Both the position numbers and the translations under genes were made by a program. Below the pieces are notes generated by a model, which did not search any database, was not told the origin of the DNA, and was given only the letters and a program-made list of their open reading frames with translations. 35,719 nucleotides of DNA from Nitrospiraceae bacterium (lineage in GTDB: Bacteria > Nitrospirota > Thermodesulfovibrionia > UBA6902): the NCBI GenBank assembly GCA_020356065.1, contig CP070632.1, forward strand, positions 1,694,468 through 1,730,186, in the 5' to 3' direction. This document shows positions 25,433-34,432 of the stretch, in pieces; within the stretch, counting starts at the first letter, position 1; each line of letters opens with the position of its first letter.

Positions 25433-26185
25433 ATGCTTACCAGAACAGAAGGCATAGTCCTGAAAACCCAGAAGTACGGCGAAGCCGATCTTATTGTCAC
25501 GTATATTACCCCTGACAGAGGAATCATCAGTGCTTTTGCCAAAAGCCCGAGAAAGACAAAAAGCAGATTTGGCAGCAGTCTTGAGCCTCTGACCCATGCA
25601 AAGATATCGCTATGGGGAAAAGAACAGTCCCTGCCGAAACTTACACAGTCAGACATTATCCATTCCTTTCAAAAAATCAGGGAAGATTATAATGATTTTA
25701 TACATGTATCAAAACTGTCGGAGATACTGTTATCGTTGACACCATCAGACAGTCCTAATAAAAAGCTGTTTTCCTTTTTTTTAAATATACTGCAATTCAT
25801 CTCTTCTTCAGAGCAGGAATCAAAAGAGCCTCTTCACCTTATCTCAAGGATCAGACTTCTTGCGGTCATAGGGTATGCACCGAGAATGAGCGGGTGTGGA
25901 CGGTGCGGAAACAACAGCATTGATTTCTTCCCTGATGCAGGAACAACACTCTGCCGGAAATGCTCAAGACCCTCAGCAGGAGCCAGCAAGCCATTTATCC
26001 GTCTGAATAATCAGATCATACAGTTCTATAAGCACAGTATAGAATGGCCGGTAAACAGATCAAACCGTTTAAAACCCCATGAGGACACACTTACCGCCCT
26101 TTCAGCAGTACTCGACAGGCATCTTCAGTATATCCTTGCAAGAAATCTTCGTTCGTCAGAGTTCCATGCTAATACCGGCAAATAG
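25433..26185 (+). CDS. recO: DNA repair protein RecO
   Basis: RecF-pathway recombination mediator that anneals ssDNA and loads RecA with RecR. The 250 residues show the OB-fold N-terminus (EGIVLKTQKYGEADLIVTYITPDRGIISAFAKSPRK), the helical middle, and a zinc site CGRCGNNS...CRKC at ~158-185. No strong ribosome site precedes 25433, so translation may be weak or the start may be slightly different. The gene directly follows a terminator. Confidence 0.95.
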   Translation: MLTRTEGIVLKTQKYGEADLIVTYITPDRGIISAFAKSPRKTKSRFGSSLEPLTHAKISLWGKEQSLPKLTQSDIIHSFQKIREDYNDFIHVSKLSEILLSLTPSDSPNKKLFSFFLNILQFISSSEQESKEPLHLISRIRLLAVIGYAPRMSGCGRCGNNSIDFFPDAGTTLCRKCSRPSAGASKPFIRLNNQIIQFYKHSIEWPVNRSNRLKPHEDTLTALSAVLDRHLQYILARNLRSSEFHANTGK

Positions 26186-26188
26186 ATA

Positions 26189-26449
26189 TTAAATGATATA
26201 GATGTTGTGGTTCTTCAATAAAGCTATTGTTTTACTGCAGACAGGGGTTGCTGTTTTCAGACTCAGCTTTGCCCCGGATTTTACTTTCTTAATCTGCTCA
26301 AATTTCTCCAGCAGCTTTCTGCCATCTGCCATAATAATTCTGCTTTTCCGTGACATCACAATTGCATAGTGGTTCTTCCCCACCTGTTCTATGACTGTTT
26401 TACCCATGATGCCAAACTCTTTTGGATCGATTAAATTATTCATGTACAA
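26189..26449 (-). CDS. Small conserved-looking hypothetical protein
   Basis: I do not recognise this 86-residue protein. It is basic, with no signal peptide or membrane helix. DPKEFGIMGKTVIEQVGKNHYAIVMSRKSRIIMADGRKLLEKFEQIKKV suggests a short beta-rich segment then a helix. It is convergent with recO, ending 4 nt away. A start at 26443 (MNN) is as likely as 26449. Codon use looks coding, with no internal low-complexity. Confidence 0.55.
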   Translation of the reverse strand: MYMNNLIDPKEFGIMGKTVIEQVGKNHYAIVMSRKSRIIMADGRKLLEKFEQIKKVKSGAKLSLKTATPVCSKTIALLKNHNIYII

Positions 26450-26747
26450 AAGTTTCTCAGATTAAAATCACTTCCTTGCCACAGTCGCAGTGACTCTATG
26501 CGAAGTCGGAGCGATCCTTAGAGGAGAACCGCACCGGGCTCGCTCCGAGAGGGGCAGGAGGAGGTTGTCTTTCGGATATGCCAAGTCAACAAAAGCGATT
26601 ACATCCTTAAAAAGGCTATTCGTTACTACGTCATAAAATTGATGATAAGAAGAGCTGTCCTGTTTGAATGTCCTATAACATAAAATATATCAGCTCTGCT
26701 TATCACCTATTTGAAGCTGTAAAAAAATTGTCATTAAGCCAGGTGCT
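26450..26747. other. Intergenic region with GC-rich inverted repeat
   Basis: TCGGAGCGA (26506-26514) and TCGCTCCGA (26540-26548) are perfect 9-bp arms around a 25-nt loop, inside a patch much richer in GC than its surroundings. No T-tract follows, so it is probably not a terminator. No gene is seen. Confidence 0.5.
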
Positions 26748-27152
26748 TTAATGAGTGACAATTTTAGGCAGTGTCTTTGCCTGGTGTACCCATTGACTAA
26801 TCTGGCTTAACGAAGGCAGTTTGCGGACAAGCTTTTTTGAGTCATTTGCCCGGGTAAGACTGTCCATAAGACTTTCAGGATTCCTGTGAGCCAGTTCCGG
26901 AACACTGTCTACTCCCGAGAACTCAAGCAATTCTCCGTATTCTTCACTGATACCTTTGATTCGGGCGAGATCAACCTGGTTAACCCATTTCAGGATGGTT
27001 TTCTCACCAATTCCGGATTTCTCGGCTATTTCTCTGCGGCCCTGTGGTGAAGCTCCTTTTTCCAGCAGTGACTCAGTTGTTGTGACTCCTGCTTTATTCA
27101 GTTTCCTGGCAAATGACTCTCCTACACCTTCAATTTTTTCAAGTTTTGACAT
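26748..27152 (-). CDS. DUF4332 helix-hairpin-helix protein
   Basis: A 134-residue protein of the DUF4332 type. Two helix-hairpin-helix-like units are visible: LEKIEGVGESFARKLNKAGVTTTESLLEKG and LARIKGISEEYGELLEFSGVDSVPELAHR, the second followed by SLTRAN and a QISQWVHQAK helix. HhH repeats often bind DNA or act as protein-protein modules; function is unknown. The start at 27152 follows GGGAGGGG; the open frame extends 10 codons farther. It is next to a DUF2780 gene on the same strand with 68 nt between. Confidence 0.85.
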   Translation of the reverse strand: MSKLEKIEGVGESFARKLNKAGVTTTESLLEKGASPQGRREIAEKSGIGEKTILKWVNQVDLARIKGISEEYGELLEFSGVDSVPELAHRNPESLMDSLTRANDSKKLVRKLPSLSQISQWVHQAKTLPKIVTH

Positions 27153-27219
27153 ATTCCCCTCCCTCATAATATCAGTCTCCATTCCGAAGATTGGCGTTAT
27201 CGTTGACTAATGTGTACGT

Positions 27220-27600
27220 TTACTGAAGGACCTTTCCCATAAGGTTTTTTATTGTGTCGCCTCCCTTTGATTGTGCGTAATTTAATACGATAGGAATGAA
27301 CTTGTCGACCATTTCTTTATTAAGCCCTAATTTTGAGAATCCGCTGGAAAGGGCTGCAATGTCTCCGAATTTTTCAGCGCTGCCTCCCAATACATGGGTC
27401 GCACTTTTCAGAAGTCCGCTCACTGCACCGCTCTCAGGTGCGGCCTTCATCATATCATCCGTGTCAGGTATAACGTCAGTGACCTTGCTAAAGTCACCTC
27501 CCAGCTTCTCTTTTGCAAGTTTCAGTAACAGGCCGGTCCCTCCCTTTGCCTGTTCATCATTGATACCAAGATTGTTTTTCAGTTCATCTAAAAGGTCCAT
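27220..27600 (-). CDS. DUF2780 family protein
   Basis: A 126-residue soluble protein with helical, Gly/Lys/Asp-rich sequence. LLLKLAKEKLGG, VIPDTDDMMKAAP, and FSKLGLNKEMVDKFIPIVLNYAQSKGGDTI match the DUF2780 family of unknown function. AGGAGG precedes the ATG. No secretion signal. It is divergent from the HerA-like ATPase gene. Confidence 0.85.
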   Translation of the reverse strand: MDLLDELKNNLGINDEQAKGGTGLLLKLAKEKLGGDFSKVTDVIPDTDDMMKAAPESGAVSGLLKSATHVLGGSAEKFGDIAALSSGFSKLGLNKEMVDKFIPIVLNYAQSKGGDTIKNLMGKVLQ

Positions 27601-27916
27601 GATATCCTCCTCTTTTTTTAAAAGTTAACATATCTCATATATATAACATTTAAACTGACCATGCAACTTAATGACCTTAAGAAACATTTACATAGGATTC
27701 AGTCAGACACATATTCTCTTACTTATATTAAAAATTTTATAAGGGAATACCATGATTTTTATCATGTTGCCTGTGTACGGTCCCGAATTGATATTTTTTT
27801 TGGGATAACATTAATGAGCGTTTTTATGTTTTCCGCCTGTATCCATTAATGATATAATGATATGCAATCATAAAATTTCGGGCGCATCAATATGTTGTTA
27901 AAGATCAGGAGGTAGA
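27601..27916. other. Divergent promoter region between DUF2780 and HerA-like genes
   Basis: 316 nt of AT-rich DNA between divergent genes, so it should hold both promoters. A 62-codon frame (27661-27849) has no ribosome site and no family features. I see no clear operator or RNA gene. Confidence 0.45.
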
Positions 27917-30364
27917 ATGGATGATTTTGAAAAATTAGGGGTGTTTTATCTCGGCAGGGAATTTGACCTGAAAGAAAAAAAACTGCTGGAGAACCTTCTT
28001 CTCTATGACTCAAAGGACCTTGTCACACACGCAGTGTGCGTCGGAATGACCGGAAGCGGCAAGACCGGCCTTTGCATCGGACTTCTCGAAGAGGCTGCCA
28101 TCGATGGTATTCCATCAATAGTCGTAGATCCCAAGGGAGACCTCTCTAATCTTCTTCTGACATTCCCGGATCTGAAAGCAGATGCATTCCGGCCGTGGAT
28201 CAATGAATCAGACGCCCAAAAAAAAAATCTGACTCCGGAGGAATATGCCGCGAAACAGGCCTTACTATGGGAAAAGGGATTATCTCAATGGGGACAGGAC
28301 AAAGCACGCATTCAACGCCTTCGTGATGCTGCTGATTTCATGATTTATACGCCGGGAAGCGGTGCCGGCATTCCTGTATCCATACTCCAGTCATTTCAGC
28401 CCCCGGACTCAGCCGTTATCCAGGACAGCGATCTGTTCAGGGAACGTATTAATACAACAGTAACCGGACTGCTCAATTTACTGGGGATTGATGCAGATCC
28501 TATACAGAGCCGCGAACATATCCTGCTCTCTACCATCCTTGATATCACCTGGAAACAGGGACAGGAGATGGAGCTGGCTCATTTGATACAGGCCATTCAG
28601 ACTCCCCCTGTGAATAAAGTAGGCGTCTTTGACCTTGAGTCGTTTTTCCCGTCAAAAGATCGTTTTACCCTGGCAATGAAACTGAATAATCTGCTGGCTG
28701 CTCCGGGATTTCAAAGCTGGCTTGAGGGAGATCCGCTGGACGTCGGCAGTATTTTATATACTGCAGAGGGCAAGCCAAAAGTGTCCATATTTTCCATCGC
28801 GCATCTCAATGACACGGAACGGATGTTTTTCGTTTCCCTGCTGCTCACACAGGTGCTTGGGTGGATGAGAACACAGTCGGGAACGTCAAGCCTGCGGGCG
28901 CTGTTCTATATGGATGAAATCTTTGGGTATATGCCTCCTGTGTCGAATCCTCCGTCCAAAGCACCACTGCTCACACTCTTAAAACAGGCCCGTGCCTTTG
29001 GGTTGGGTGTGGTGCTCGCCACCCAGAACCCGGTCGATCTTGACTATAAAGGACTGTCAAACACCGGCACCTGGTTTATCGGAAGATTGCAGACTGACAG
29101 AGATAAGCAGCGGGTGCTGGATGGGCTGGAAGGATCCGACAGCTCATCCGGGGGCCGATTCGACCGTCAACGAATGGAGCAGATCCTTGCCGGTCTGGGT
29201 GAAAGGGTATTTCTAATGAACAACGTACATGAGGATGCTCCGGTTATTTTTCAGACGCGTTGGGTAATGTCCTATCTTAGGGGGCCACTGGCACGTAATC
29301 AGATAATGACACTAATGGAGCCCGTAAAAAATCAGAGGCAGCGTATCGCTCAGATGCCCGTCACAAAAGCGCCTGCCGGCCAGACCGCTCCTGCTCACAA
29401 AGCGCCTTCAGGACAGTCTAAACCAATACTCCCCCCGGGAATCCCGGAATTCTATATTCCGGTCCGGGCTGCGCAGGTCCAGGGAGCAGGCCTGTTTTAT
29501 GAGCCCGCTCTGATGGGAATCGGCAGAGTGTATTACTCTCATGCAAAAGCAGGTATCACAGCTGAAAAAAAGATTTCTCTGCTTGCCGATTTTGACACGC
29601 ATGGCATCGGGATTGACTGGGATCGCGCACAGAGTCTTGATATCACTGAAGATGATGTTGAGAAATTCCCTGAAGACGATGCCGGTTTTGGTGAGCTTTC
29701 TGAACAGGCAGGTCAGAACAAAAATTACAAGGCTTGGAGCAGCGATTTTAAGAACTGGCTTTACAGAAACAAGACGCTTGAATTATTTAAAAGCCCTTCC
29801 GTATCCTTAATCTCTGAACCCGGAGAATCGGAACGTGATTTCAGGATCCGGGTTCAGCTGGCTGCACGTGAAAAAAGGGATCAGCTCGTTGAAATGATTC
29901 GAAAGAAATACGTTGCCAAGATCGAAAAAATCCAGGAACGTATACGGAAGGCTGAACAATCAGTAGAAAAGGAAAAAGAGCAGGCAAACCAGGAGAAGTT
30001 AAAGACAGCTATCTCGTTCGGCGCTACAATATTTTCTGCGCTTCTGGGAAGGAAAAAGGTCAGTCATTCCTCTTTGGGACGGGCAGCTACTACCGCCCGC
30101 CAGGCGGGCCGCATATTGAAAGAAGGAAAAGATATTGACGCAGCAAAGGAAAATGTGGCGGAGCTTCAGAATAAACTGACTGAACTCGAAACCGCGTTAT
30201 CAGAGGAGACAGAGCAGGTAAAGGCAGACATTGATCCGCTCACTGAAGAACTTGAAATATTTTCTCTTAAGCCAAAGAAAACGGACATAGCGGTTAAGCT
30301 TGTGGCACTTGCATGGGTCCCGTACTGGCAGGATGACAGAGGAGGAATAAAGCCTGCCTGGTAA
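27917..30364 (+). CDS. HerA/VirB4-type ATPase (DUF853)
   Basis: An 815-residue P-loop ATPase of the HerA-FtsK group. Walker A GMTGSGKTG (43-51) precedes PSIVVDPKGDLSNLLLTFPD; Walker B is FYMDEIFGYMP (~331); VLATQNPVDLDYKGLSNTGTWFIGRL is the FtsK/HerA-type sensor block. The end of the ATPase (to ~480) is followed by a Pro/Ala/Gln linker, then a long charged coiled coil (~665-785). DUF853 proteins are annotated as HerA-like, but the partner (NurA or a secretion system) is absent. AGGAGG lies 8 nt before the ATG. The role could be DNA end processing, export or phage defence; none can be proved here. Confidence 0.9.
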   Translation: MDDFEKLGVFYLGREFDLKEKKLLENLLLYDSKDLVTHAVCVGMTGSGKTGLCIGLLEEAAIDGIPSIVVDPKGDLSNLLLTFPDLKADAFRPWINESDAQKKNLTPEEYAAKQALLWEKGLSQWGQDKARIQRLRDAADFMIYTPGSGAGIPVSILQSFQPPDSAVIQDSDLFRERINTTVTGLLNLLGIDADPIQSREHILLSTILDITWKQGQEMELAHLIQAIQTPPVNKVGVFDLESFFPSKDRFTLAMKLNNLLAAPGFQSWLEGDPLDVGSILYTAEGKPKVSIFSIAHLNDTERMFFVSLLLTQVLGWMRTQSGTSSLRALFYMDEIFGYMPPVSNPPSKAPLLTLLKQARAFGLGVVLATQNPVDLDYKGLSNTGTWFIGRLQTDRDKQRVLDGLEGSDSSSGGRFDRQRMEQILAGLGERVFLMNNVHEDAPVIFQTRWVMSYLRGPLARNQIMTLMEPVKNQRQRIAQMPVTKAPAGQTAPAHKAPSGQSKPILPPGIPEFYIPVRAAQVQGAGLFYEPALMGIGRVYYSHAKAGITAEKKISLLADFDTHGIGIDWDRAQSLDITEDDVEKFPEDDAGFGELSEQAGQNKNYKAWSSDFKNWLYRNKTLELFKSPSVSLISEPGESERDFRIRVQLAAREKRDQLVEMIRKKYVAKIEKIQERIRKAEQSVEKEKEQANQEKLKTAISFGATIFSALLGRKKVSHSSLGRAATTARQAGRILKEGKDIDAAKENVAELQNKLTELETALSEETEQVKADIDPLTEELEIFSLKPKKTDIAVKLVALAWVPYWQDDRGGIKPAW

Positions 30365-30437
30365 AGGGACAGAGGGAGTAGTATGATATGTACAAAAACT
30401 GTGTGTCTCTGTGCCTTTGATCCTCTGCCCCTGCTTT

Positions 30438-31832
30438 TTACCGTAATGAAAAACTCTGATGTAAATGAGGGACGTGAATTTTCTTCCCCACTTTTTGTTG
30501 TATCAATTCATCCTTTAAAGGGAGTAACCCTGTCTCTTCACCATGTACGAGACATATCTGTTTCAGATTTTTCATATGATGAAGCCAGTCAATGATAATT
30601 CCCTGGTCAGCGTGCGATGAAAAACCGCCGATGGTGTATATTTTTGATTTGACACGAAAGGAATCTCCGAAGATGTTTACCCTCTTTTTACCCTCAACGA
30701 GCATACGCCCCAATGTGCCGGTTGCCTGATATCCGACAAAAATTATTGATGAATTTTTCCGCCAGATATTGTGCTTCAGATGGTGTTTGATCCTGCCACC
30801 CGTACACATTCCGGAGCCCGCAATAATGATCGCGTTACTCTTGATGAAGTTAATTTTCCGTGACTCGTCCGGTGTTCTTGTCAGCTGAAGTCCCGGGAAA
30901 TCAAAGGGGTCTCCCAAACGCTGCAGGAGTTGTTCTGTTTCATTGTCATAAAATTCAGGATTTCTTCTCATAATGTCCGTCATTTTTATTGCCATGGGCG
31001 AATCGAGAAATACATGAAAGGCAGGGAGCTCTTTACGTTCATGGAATTCCCTTAACATATAGAGCAGCTCCTGGGCCCGCTCTATGGCAAAGGAAGGGAT
31101 CAGGACGTTCCCTCCCCTCTGACATGTATCTTCAATCGCCTTTCTGAGTTCCTCAATTGAGTCATCTATACTTTTGTGATGCCTGTTACCGTAGGTACCT
31201 TCCACAACAGCAAGATCAGCTGCTGCCGGGTATGATGGGTCCCGTATGACCGGCTTTTCCCTGTTGCCAAGGTCCCCGGAAAAGACCATCCTGCCCCAGC
31301 CCTGAATATCGATTTCTATGAAGGCAGAACCAAAGATATGTCCCGCATCCCTGAACATTGCCTTTACTTTGCCATTCAGTCTGACAGTTTTTTCATACTG
31401 TGCAAAAGATGAAAACATCCTCAGTGCATCAAGGACATCAAGGGTGGTATACAACGGATCTCTCATCTGAATCCCTTTGCGCCCCTTTATTCTGGACCAG
31501 CGCTCAAAATCCTCTTCCTGAATTTTCGCAGAATCCATAAGGATGATTTTAGCTATGTCAAAGGTGGCTGACGTGCAGATGATTTTCCCGTTGAATCCCT
31601 TTTTTACAAGGACAGGTATCCTGCCGATATGGTCAAGGTGGCCATGCGTGATCAGAAGATAATCAATGGAGGAGGGATCAAACCCGAAATCATCGTAGTT
31701 TCTTTCTTCCCACTCAGGCTCGCCCTGAAACAGACCACAGTCTACCATAATGCTTAGTCCGCCTGCCCTGAGAAGGTGACATGATCCAGTTACTGTATCG
31801 ACCCCGCCGTGAAATGATAACTGTACGGACAT
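30438..31832 (-). CDS. MBL-fold beta-CASP RNase-type hydrolase
   Basis: A 464-residue metallo-beta-lactamase-fold hydrolase of the beta-CASP type that acts on RNA. The zinc motif ITHGHLDHIG (61-70: H63, H65, D67, H68) is followed by DAGHIFGSAFIEI, FSGDLGNREKP and VEGTYGNR; the beta-CASP insert runs ~230-370; IIAGSGMCTGGRIKHHL, a TTT-like GYQATGTLGRML and the final FSSHADQ and CLVHGE are the C-terminal metal motifs. The likely function is exo- or endonucleolytic RNA processing, as in YSH1/CPSF73-like bacterial enzymes. It is convergent with the HerA-like gene. Not an essential RNase J by length. Confidence 0.92.
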   Translation of the reverse strand: MSVQLSFHGGVDTVTGSCHLLRAGGLSIMVDCGLFQGEPEWEERNYDDFGFDPSSIDYLLITHGHLDHIGRIPVLVKKGFNGKIICTSATFDIAKIILMDSAKIQEEDFERWSRIKGRKGIQMRDPLYTTLDVLDALRMFSSFAQYEKTVRLNGKVKAMFRDAGHIFGSAFIEIDIQGWGRMVFSGDLGNREKPVIRDPSYPAAADLAVVEGTYGNRHHKSIDDSIEELRKAIEDTCQRGGNVLIPSFAIERAQELLYMLREFHERKELPAFHVFLDSPMAIKMTDIMRRNPEFYDNETEQLLQRLGDPFDFPGLQLTRTPDESRKINFIKSNAIIIAGSGMCTGGRIKHHLKHNIWRKNSSIIFVGYQATGTLGRMLVEGKKRVNIFGDSFRVKSKIYTIGGFSSHADQGIIIDWLHHMKNLKQICLVHGEETGLLPLKDELIQQKVGKKIHVPHLHQSFSLR

Positions 31833-32139
31833 ACATGGATTATATCAAAAAACAATACTTACGGGAAAATGTTACATATAATTTATCAGCCCACTGATTG
31901 ATAAAATGATACAGGCATGCTGAATATACGAGAAAATATTATTCAGATAACAGTGTAAAGACAGCTACTGGTTCATCTTTATCAGTGAACTACAAACGGT
32001 CCCATTGCAAGTCAACAGTATGTGAACTGACTCCTCATTCTTTTTATTAAAAGCATCAGGTTGCTGAGATTATTAATAATTTGATCTATTTGCATTTTCG
32101 TGTTATTAATAAAATAGAACAGTAAAGGAGGTGGCAGTC
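31833..32139. other. Divergent intergenic region
   Basis: 307 nt between the MBL-fold gene and the exported unknown. AT-rich; no gene or clear repeat seen. A strong AAGGAGGT (32125-32132) belongs to the downstream gene. Confidence 0.45.
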
Positions 32140-32655
32140 ATGACCACTCATAACCATACATATTTGATTCTCATAATGTGTATGCTTATAATCCCGTTCA
32201 TACTCATTCCTGATGCCAGTGCCATGACAGGATCCCCTTATGAACCCGGATCATGCAGAGGTATAAAACTGTGTGCAAGTCTCGAGGGAGAGGATTTTGA
32301 TATGATTATGTATGCATCAATGGGTTCACAAATTGTCATCCTTTATGATAAAAACACCTCAGGTGAAATATATCCAACCTCAATGGCTTCACTGTATGAC
32401 AGATCAAGAGGCAGTGTCAATGATGCAATCGTTTTTTTAAGCAGGAATCCGGATTACTCGAGATTTACCATTCGCAAAGCAAGCATATCAACAGGATGGT
32501 TTACATCAGAAAAACTCGATTCTGTTTATGTGTTATTACCCAGGTATGCTCTTAAAGAGGCAGAGGCTCCGGAATACGTTTTCTTCGAAAAAGAAGGCAG
32601 GTTAAGAGTTCGCATCAAACCCAAAGTACGAATCCATATATATGATCGAGATTGA
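32140..32655 (+). CDS. Exported protein of unknown function
   Basis: I do not recognise the family. The 171-residue precursor starts with a long hydrophobic segment (LILIMCMLIIPFILIPDASA) cut near SAM-TG. The mature part is small and mixed alpha/beta: CRGIKLCASLEGEDFDMI (two Cys, possibly a disulphide), VILYDKNTSGEIYP, and a basic tail RVRIKPKVRIHIYD. The ATG at 32140 has an ideal AAGGAGG 7 nt upstream; a GTG at 32131 lies inside it. It is a single gene flanked by divergent and convergent neighbours. Confidence 0.75.
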   Translation: MTTHNHTYLILIMCMLIIPFILIPDASAMTGSPYEPGSCRGIKLCASLEGEDFDMIMYASMGSQIVILYDKNTSGEIYPTSMASLYDRSRGSVNDAIVFLSRNPDYSRFTIRKASISTGWFTSEKLDSVYVLLPRYALKEAEAPEYVFFEKEGRLRVRIKPKVRIHIYDRD

Positions 32656-32720
32656 GCACAGACCGTTATCATGTAAGAATACGTTAAAATTTGAACATAG
32701 AGGCGGACAGCAGATAGCCG

Positions 32721-33185
32721 CTATTCAAATATATCCTTCTTGGCCTTCTCATACTCATCACGGGTAATCAGGTTCTTTTCATAAAGCCGTGACAGATCAT
32801 TTAATGCTTTGACATTATCAGTCTCAGGCGCAGTCAGTTCTTTCGGCCGCTGTTTAGAGAGGTGACTCAGTTGCTGGTTAACTGCCGGATCACTCATCCT
32901 GAATCTGGCCAGCCCGCCAAGAAGTTTTATTTCAACATTTTTCCCCTTCAGATCACCAACAACATTTCTTAATTCCTTGCCGTCCTCAATAACTTTTCTG
33001 TAAAACAGATATCCCCAGATAGATATGAGTACGATACCTGTAATCATCCATACCATGTGATTGATAATCCCGTAAAAAAGGAGGATCAAAATCCCTACTC
33101 CGGCAATCAAAATCACATGCATAAACAATATAAGGAAAGCAACAAATATACTTTTAAATAATGAGTTATCTTCCAGTTTACCCAT
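32721..33185 (-). CDS. SHOCT-domain membrane protein
   Basis: A 154-residue inner-membrane protein with two adjacent helices (~13-35 and ~42-64) joined by a short turn. After a ~55-residue linker, the C-terminus DNVKALNDLSRLYEKNLITRDEYEKAKKDIFE is a SHOCT (short C-terminal) motif, an oligomerisation helix pair. AGAGGA is at 33193. No function can be assigned. Confidence 0.85.
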   Translation of the reverse strand: MGKLEDNSLFKSIFVAFLILFMHVILIAGVGILILLFYGIINHMVWMITGIVLISIWGYLFYRKVIEDGKELRNVVGDLKGKNVEIKLLGGLARFRMSDPAVNQQLSHLSKQRPKELTAPETDNVKALNDLSRLYEKNLITRDEYEKAKKDIFE

Positions 33186-33362
33186 ATAAAATCCTCTTGT
33201 ATTTTCTTATATAGTAGCATGTATGGCATTACGATAATTATCGATGCATATGAAAGGGCAAGACGCTCGCCGTTCCTGCAATGGGCAGAGTCAGGAACGT
33301 TTGACTGCCCTGCATATTATTCTTTATACTTTTTAATGACTTCGAAAGGGAGATAACTGATA

Positions 33363-33551
33363 ATGTGTGACACAAATGCATATGTAGACAGCAACGGAAA
33401 TGAAGAACTCTATTTTGAGAATGTTAATCTAATCAGGCCTGAAGACGGCAGGGTATATTTGAAAAACCTTTTTGGTGAAGAAAAGATATTTGAAGGATCA
33501 ATAAAGGAGATTTCTCTCAATAGCCATAAAGTTATTCTAAAAAAGGACTAG
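33363..33551 (+). CDS. cooT: CooT-family nickel-binding protein
   Basis: A 62-residue Ni-binding protein. The conserved Cys2 in MCDTNAYV supplies the metal ligand in CooT. NLIRPEDGRVYLKNLFGEEKIFEGSIKEISL is the family core. In carbon-monoxide oxidisers CooT helps load nickel into CO dehydrogenase; here no cooS, cooC or cooJ is near, so its client is unknown. AGGGAG stands about 9 nt upstream. It precedes the lipoate-ligase gene. Confidence 0.88.
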   Translation: MCDTNAYVDSNGNEELYFENVNLIRPEDGRVYLKNLFGEEKIFEGSIKEISLNSHKVILKKD

Positions 33552-33616
33552 CATTCAGCTTTCAGCTATAAGCCGGCAGCATGAATGTTACGAGTGACCG
33601 CTGATAACCGACTGTC

Positions 33617-34402
33617 ATGCAATTCATTCGATTTATCATCCAGGAACCCTGTCATGCCTTTTTTAACATGGCTCTTGATGAGGCATTATCCGAAGCGGTC
33701 AGACAAAAAATCTCTCCCCCTACCCTCAGATTATACCAATGGGACAGGCCCTCATTAAGCATCGGATATTTCCAGAAGAGTTCTGACATCAGTCTGGAAT
33801 ACTGCAGAACAAAATCTTACCCTGTCGTCAGAAGACAGACAGGCGGAAGGGCAATTCTTCATGATTCTGAATTAACATACAGTTTTACTTCTCCAGGAGA
33901 CTCTTCTTTTTTCACCGGTAGTTTACATGGAAATTACAGAGTCATAAGCACAGCTCTTCTTCATGCACTCAAACTGTCAGGCATAAAAGCTGAGGCTTCC
34001 TTTATTAAGAAAAGAAGCAATGGCAATAGAAATCCGGCCTGCTTTAAGACAGTCTCGTTTGGTGAAATAACTGTCGACAAAAGAAAAGTAATAGGAAGTG
34101 CACAGAGGAGATATAAAGACGGCTTTCTTCAGCATGGTTCGATAGTCCTTGAATTTAATTCAGAAGAATTATGCGCTGCACTGAAAGGCCAGAGACGTCA
34201 GGATTTTGAAAGCATTGGTGCATTAAGGAATTATCTGCCTGATATCACATTTAGTGATTTAAGTCTGGCCATAAAAGAGGCCTTTGAATATAAACTCAAT
34301 GTCAAGTTAATAAATGATACCCCTTCTGCATATGAATTATCACTCGCCAAAAAACTTGAATCAATAAAATACTCATCAGACAAATGGAACTTAAAAAGAT
34401 AA
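33617..34402 (+). CDS. Lipoate-protein ligase family protein (LplA/LipM type)
   Basis: A 261-residue BPL/LPL catalytic domain. Seen: FNMALDEALSEAV, LRLYQWDRPSLSIGYFQ, the adenylate loop RRQTGGRAILHDSELTYSF, and KRKVIGSAQRRYKDGFLQHGSIV with the conserved Lys (K158-ish) that contacts the lipoyl/octanoyl chain. It transfers lipoate or octanoate to E2 or GcvH subunits. It has no C-terminal accessory domain of E. coli LplA. No ribosome site is seen at 33617, so an internal ATG (MALDEA) cannot be excluded. Confidence 0.88.
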   Translation: MQFIRFIIQEPCHAFFNMALDEALSEAVRQKISPPTLRLYQWDRPSLSIGYFQKSSDISLEYCRTKSYPVVRRQTGGRAILHDSELTYSFTSPGDSSFFTGSLHGNYRVISTALLHALKLSGIKAEASFIKKRSNGNRNPACFKTVSFGEITVDKRKVIGSAQRRYKDGFLQHGSIVLEFNSEELCAALKGQRRQDFESIGALRNYLPDITFSDLSLAIKEAFEYKLNVKLINDTPSAYELSLAKKLESIKYSSDKWNLKR

Positions 34403-34432
34403 GTAATCAGTAGCAACCTCTTACCTCTTTTT

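Noticed and set aside
27661-27849. 62-codon frame upstream of the HerA-like gene
   Set aside because: No ribosome site and low-complexity C-terminus; more likely promoter DNA.
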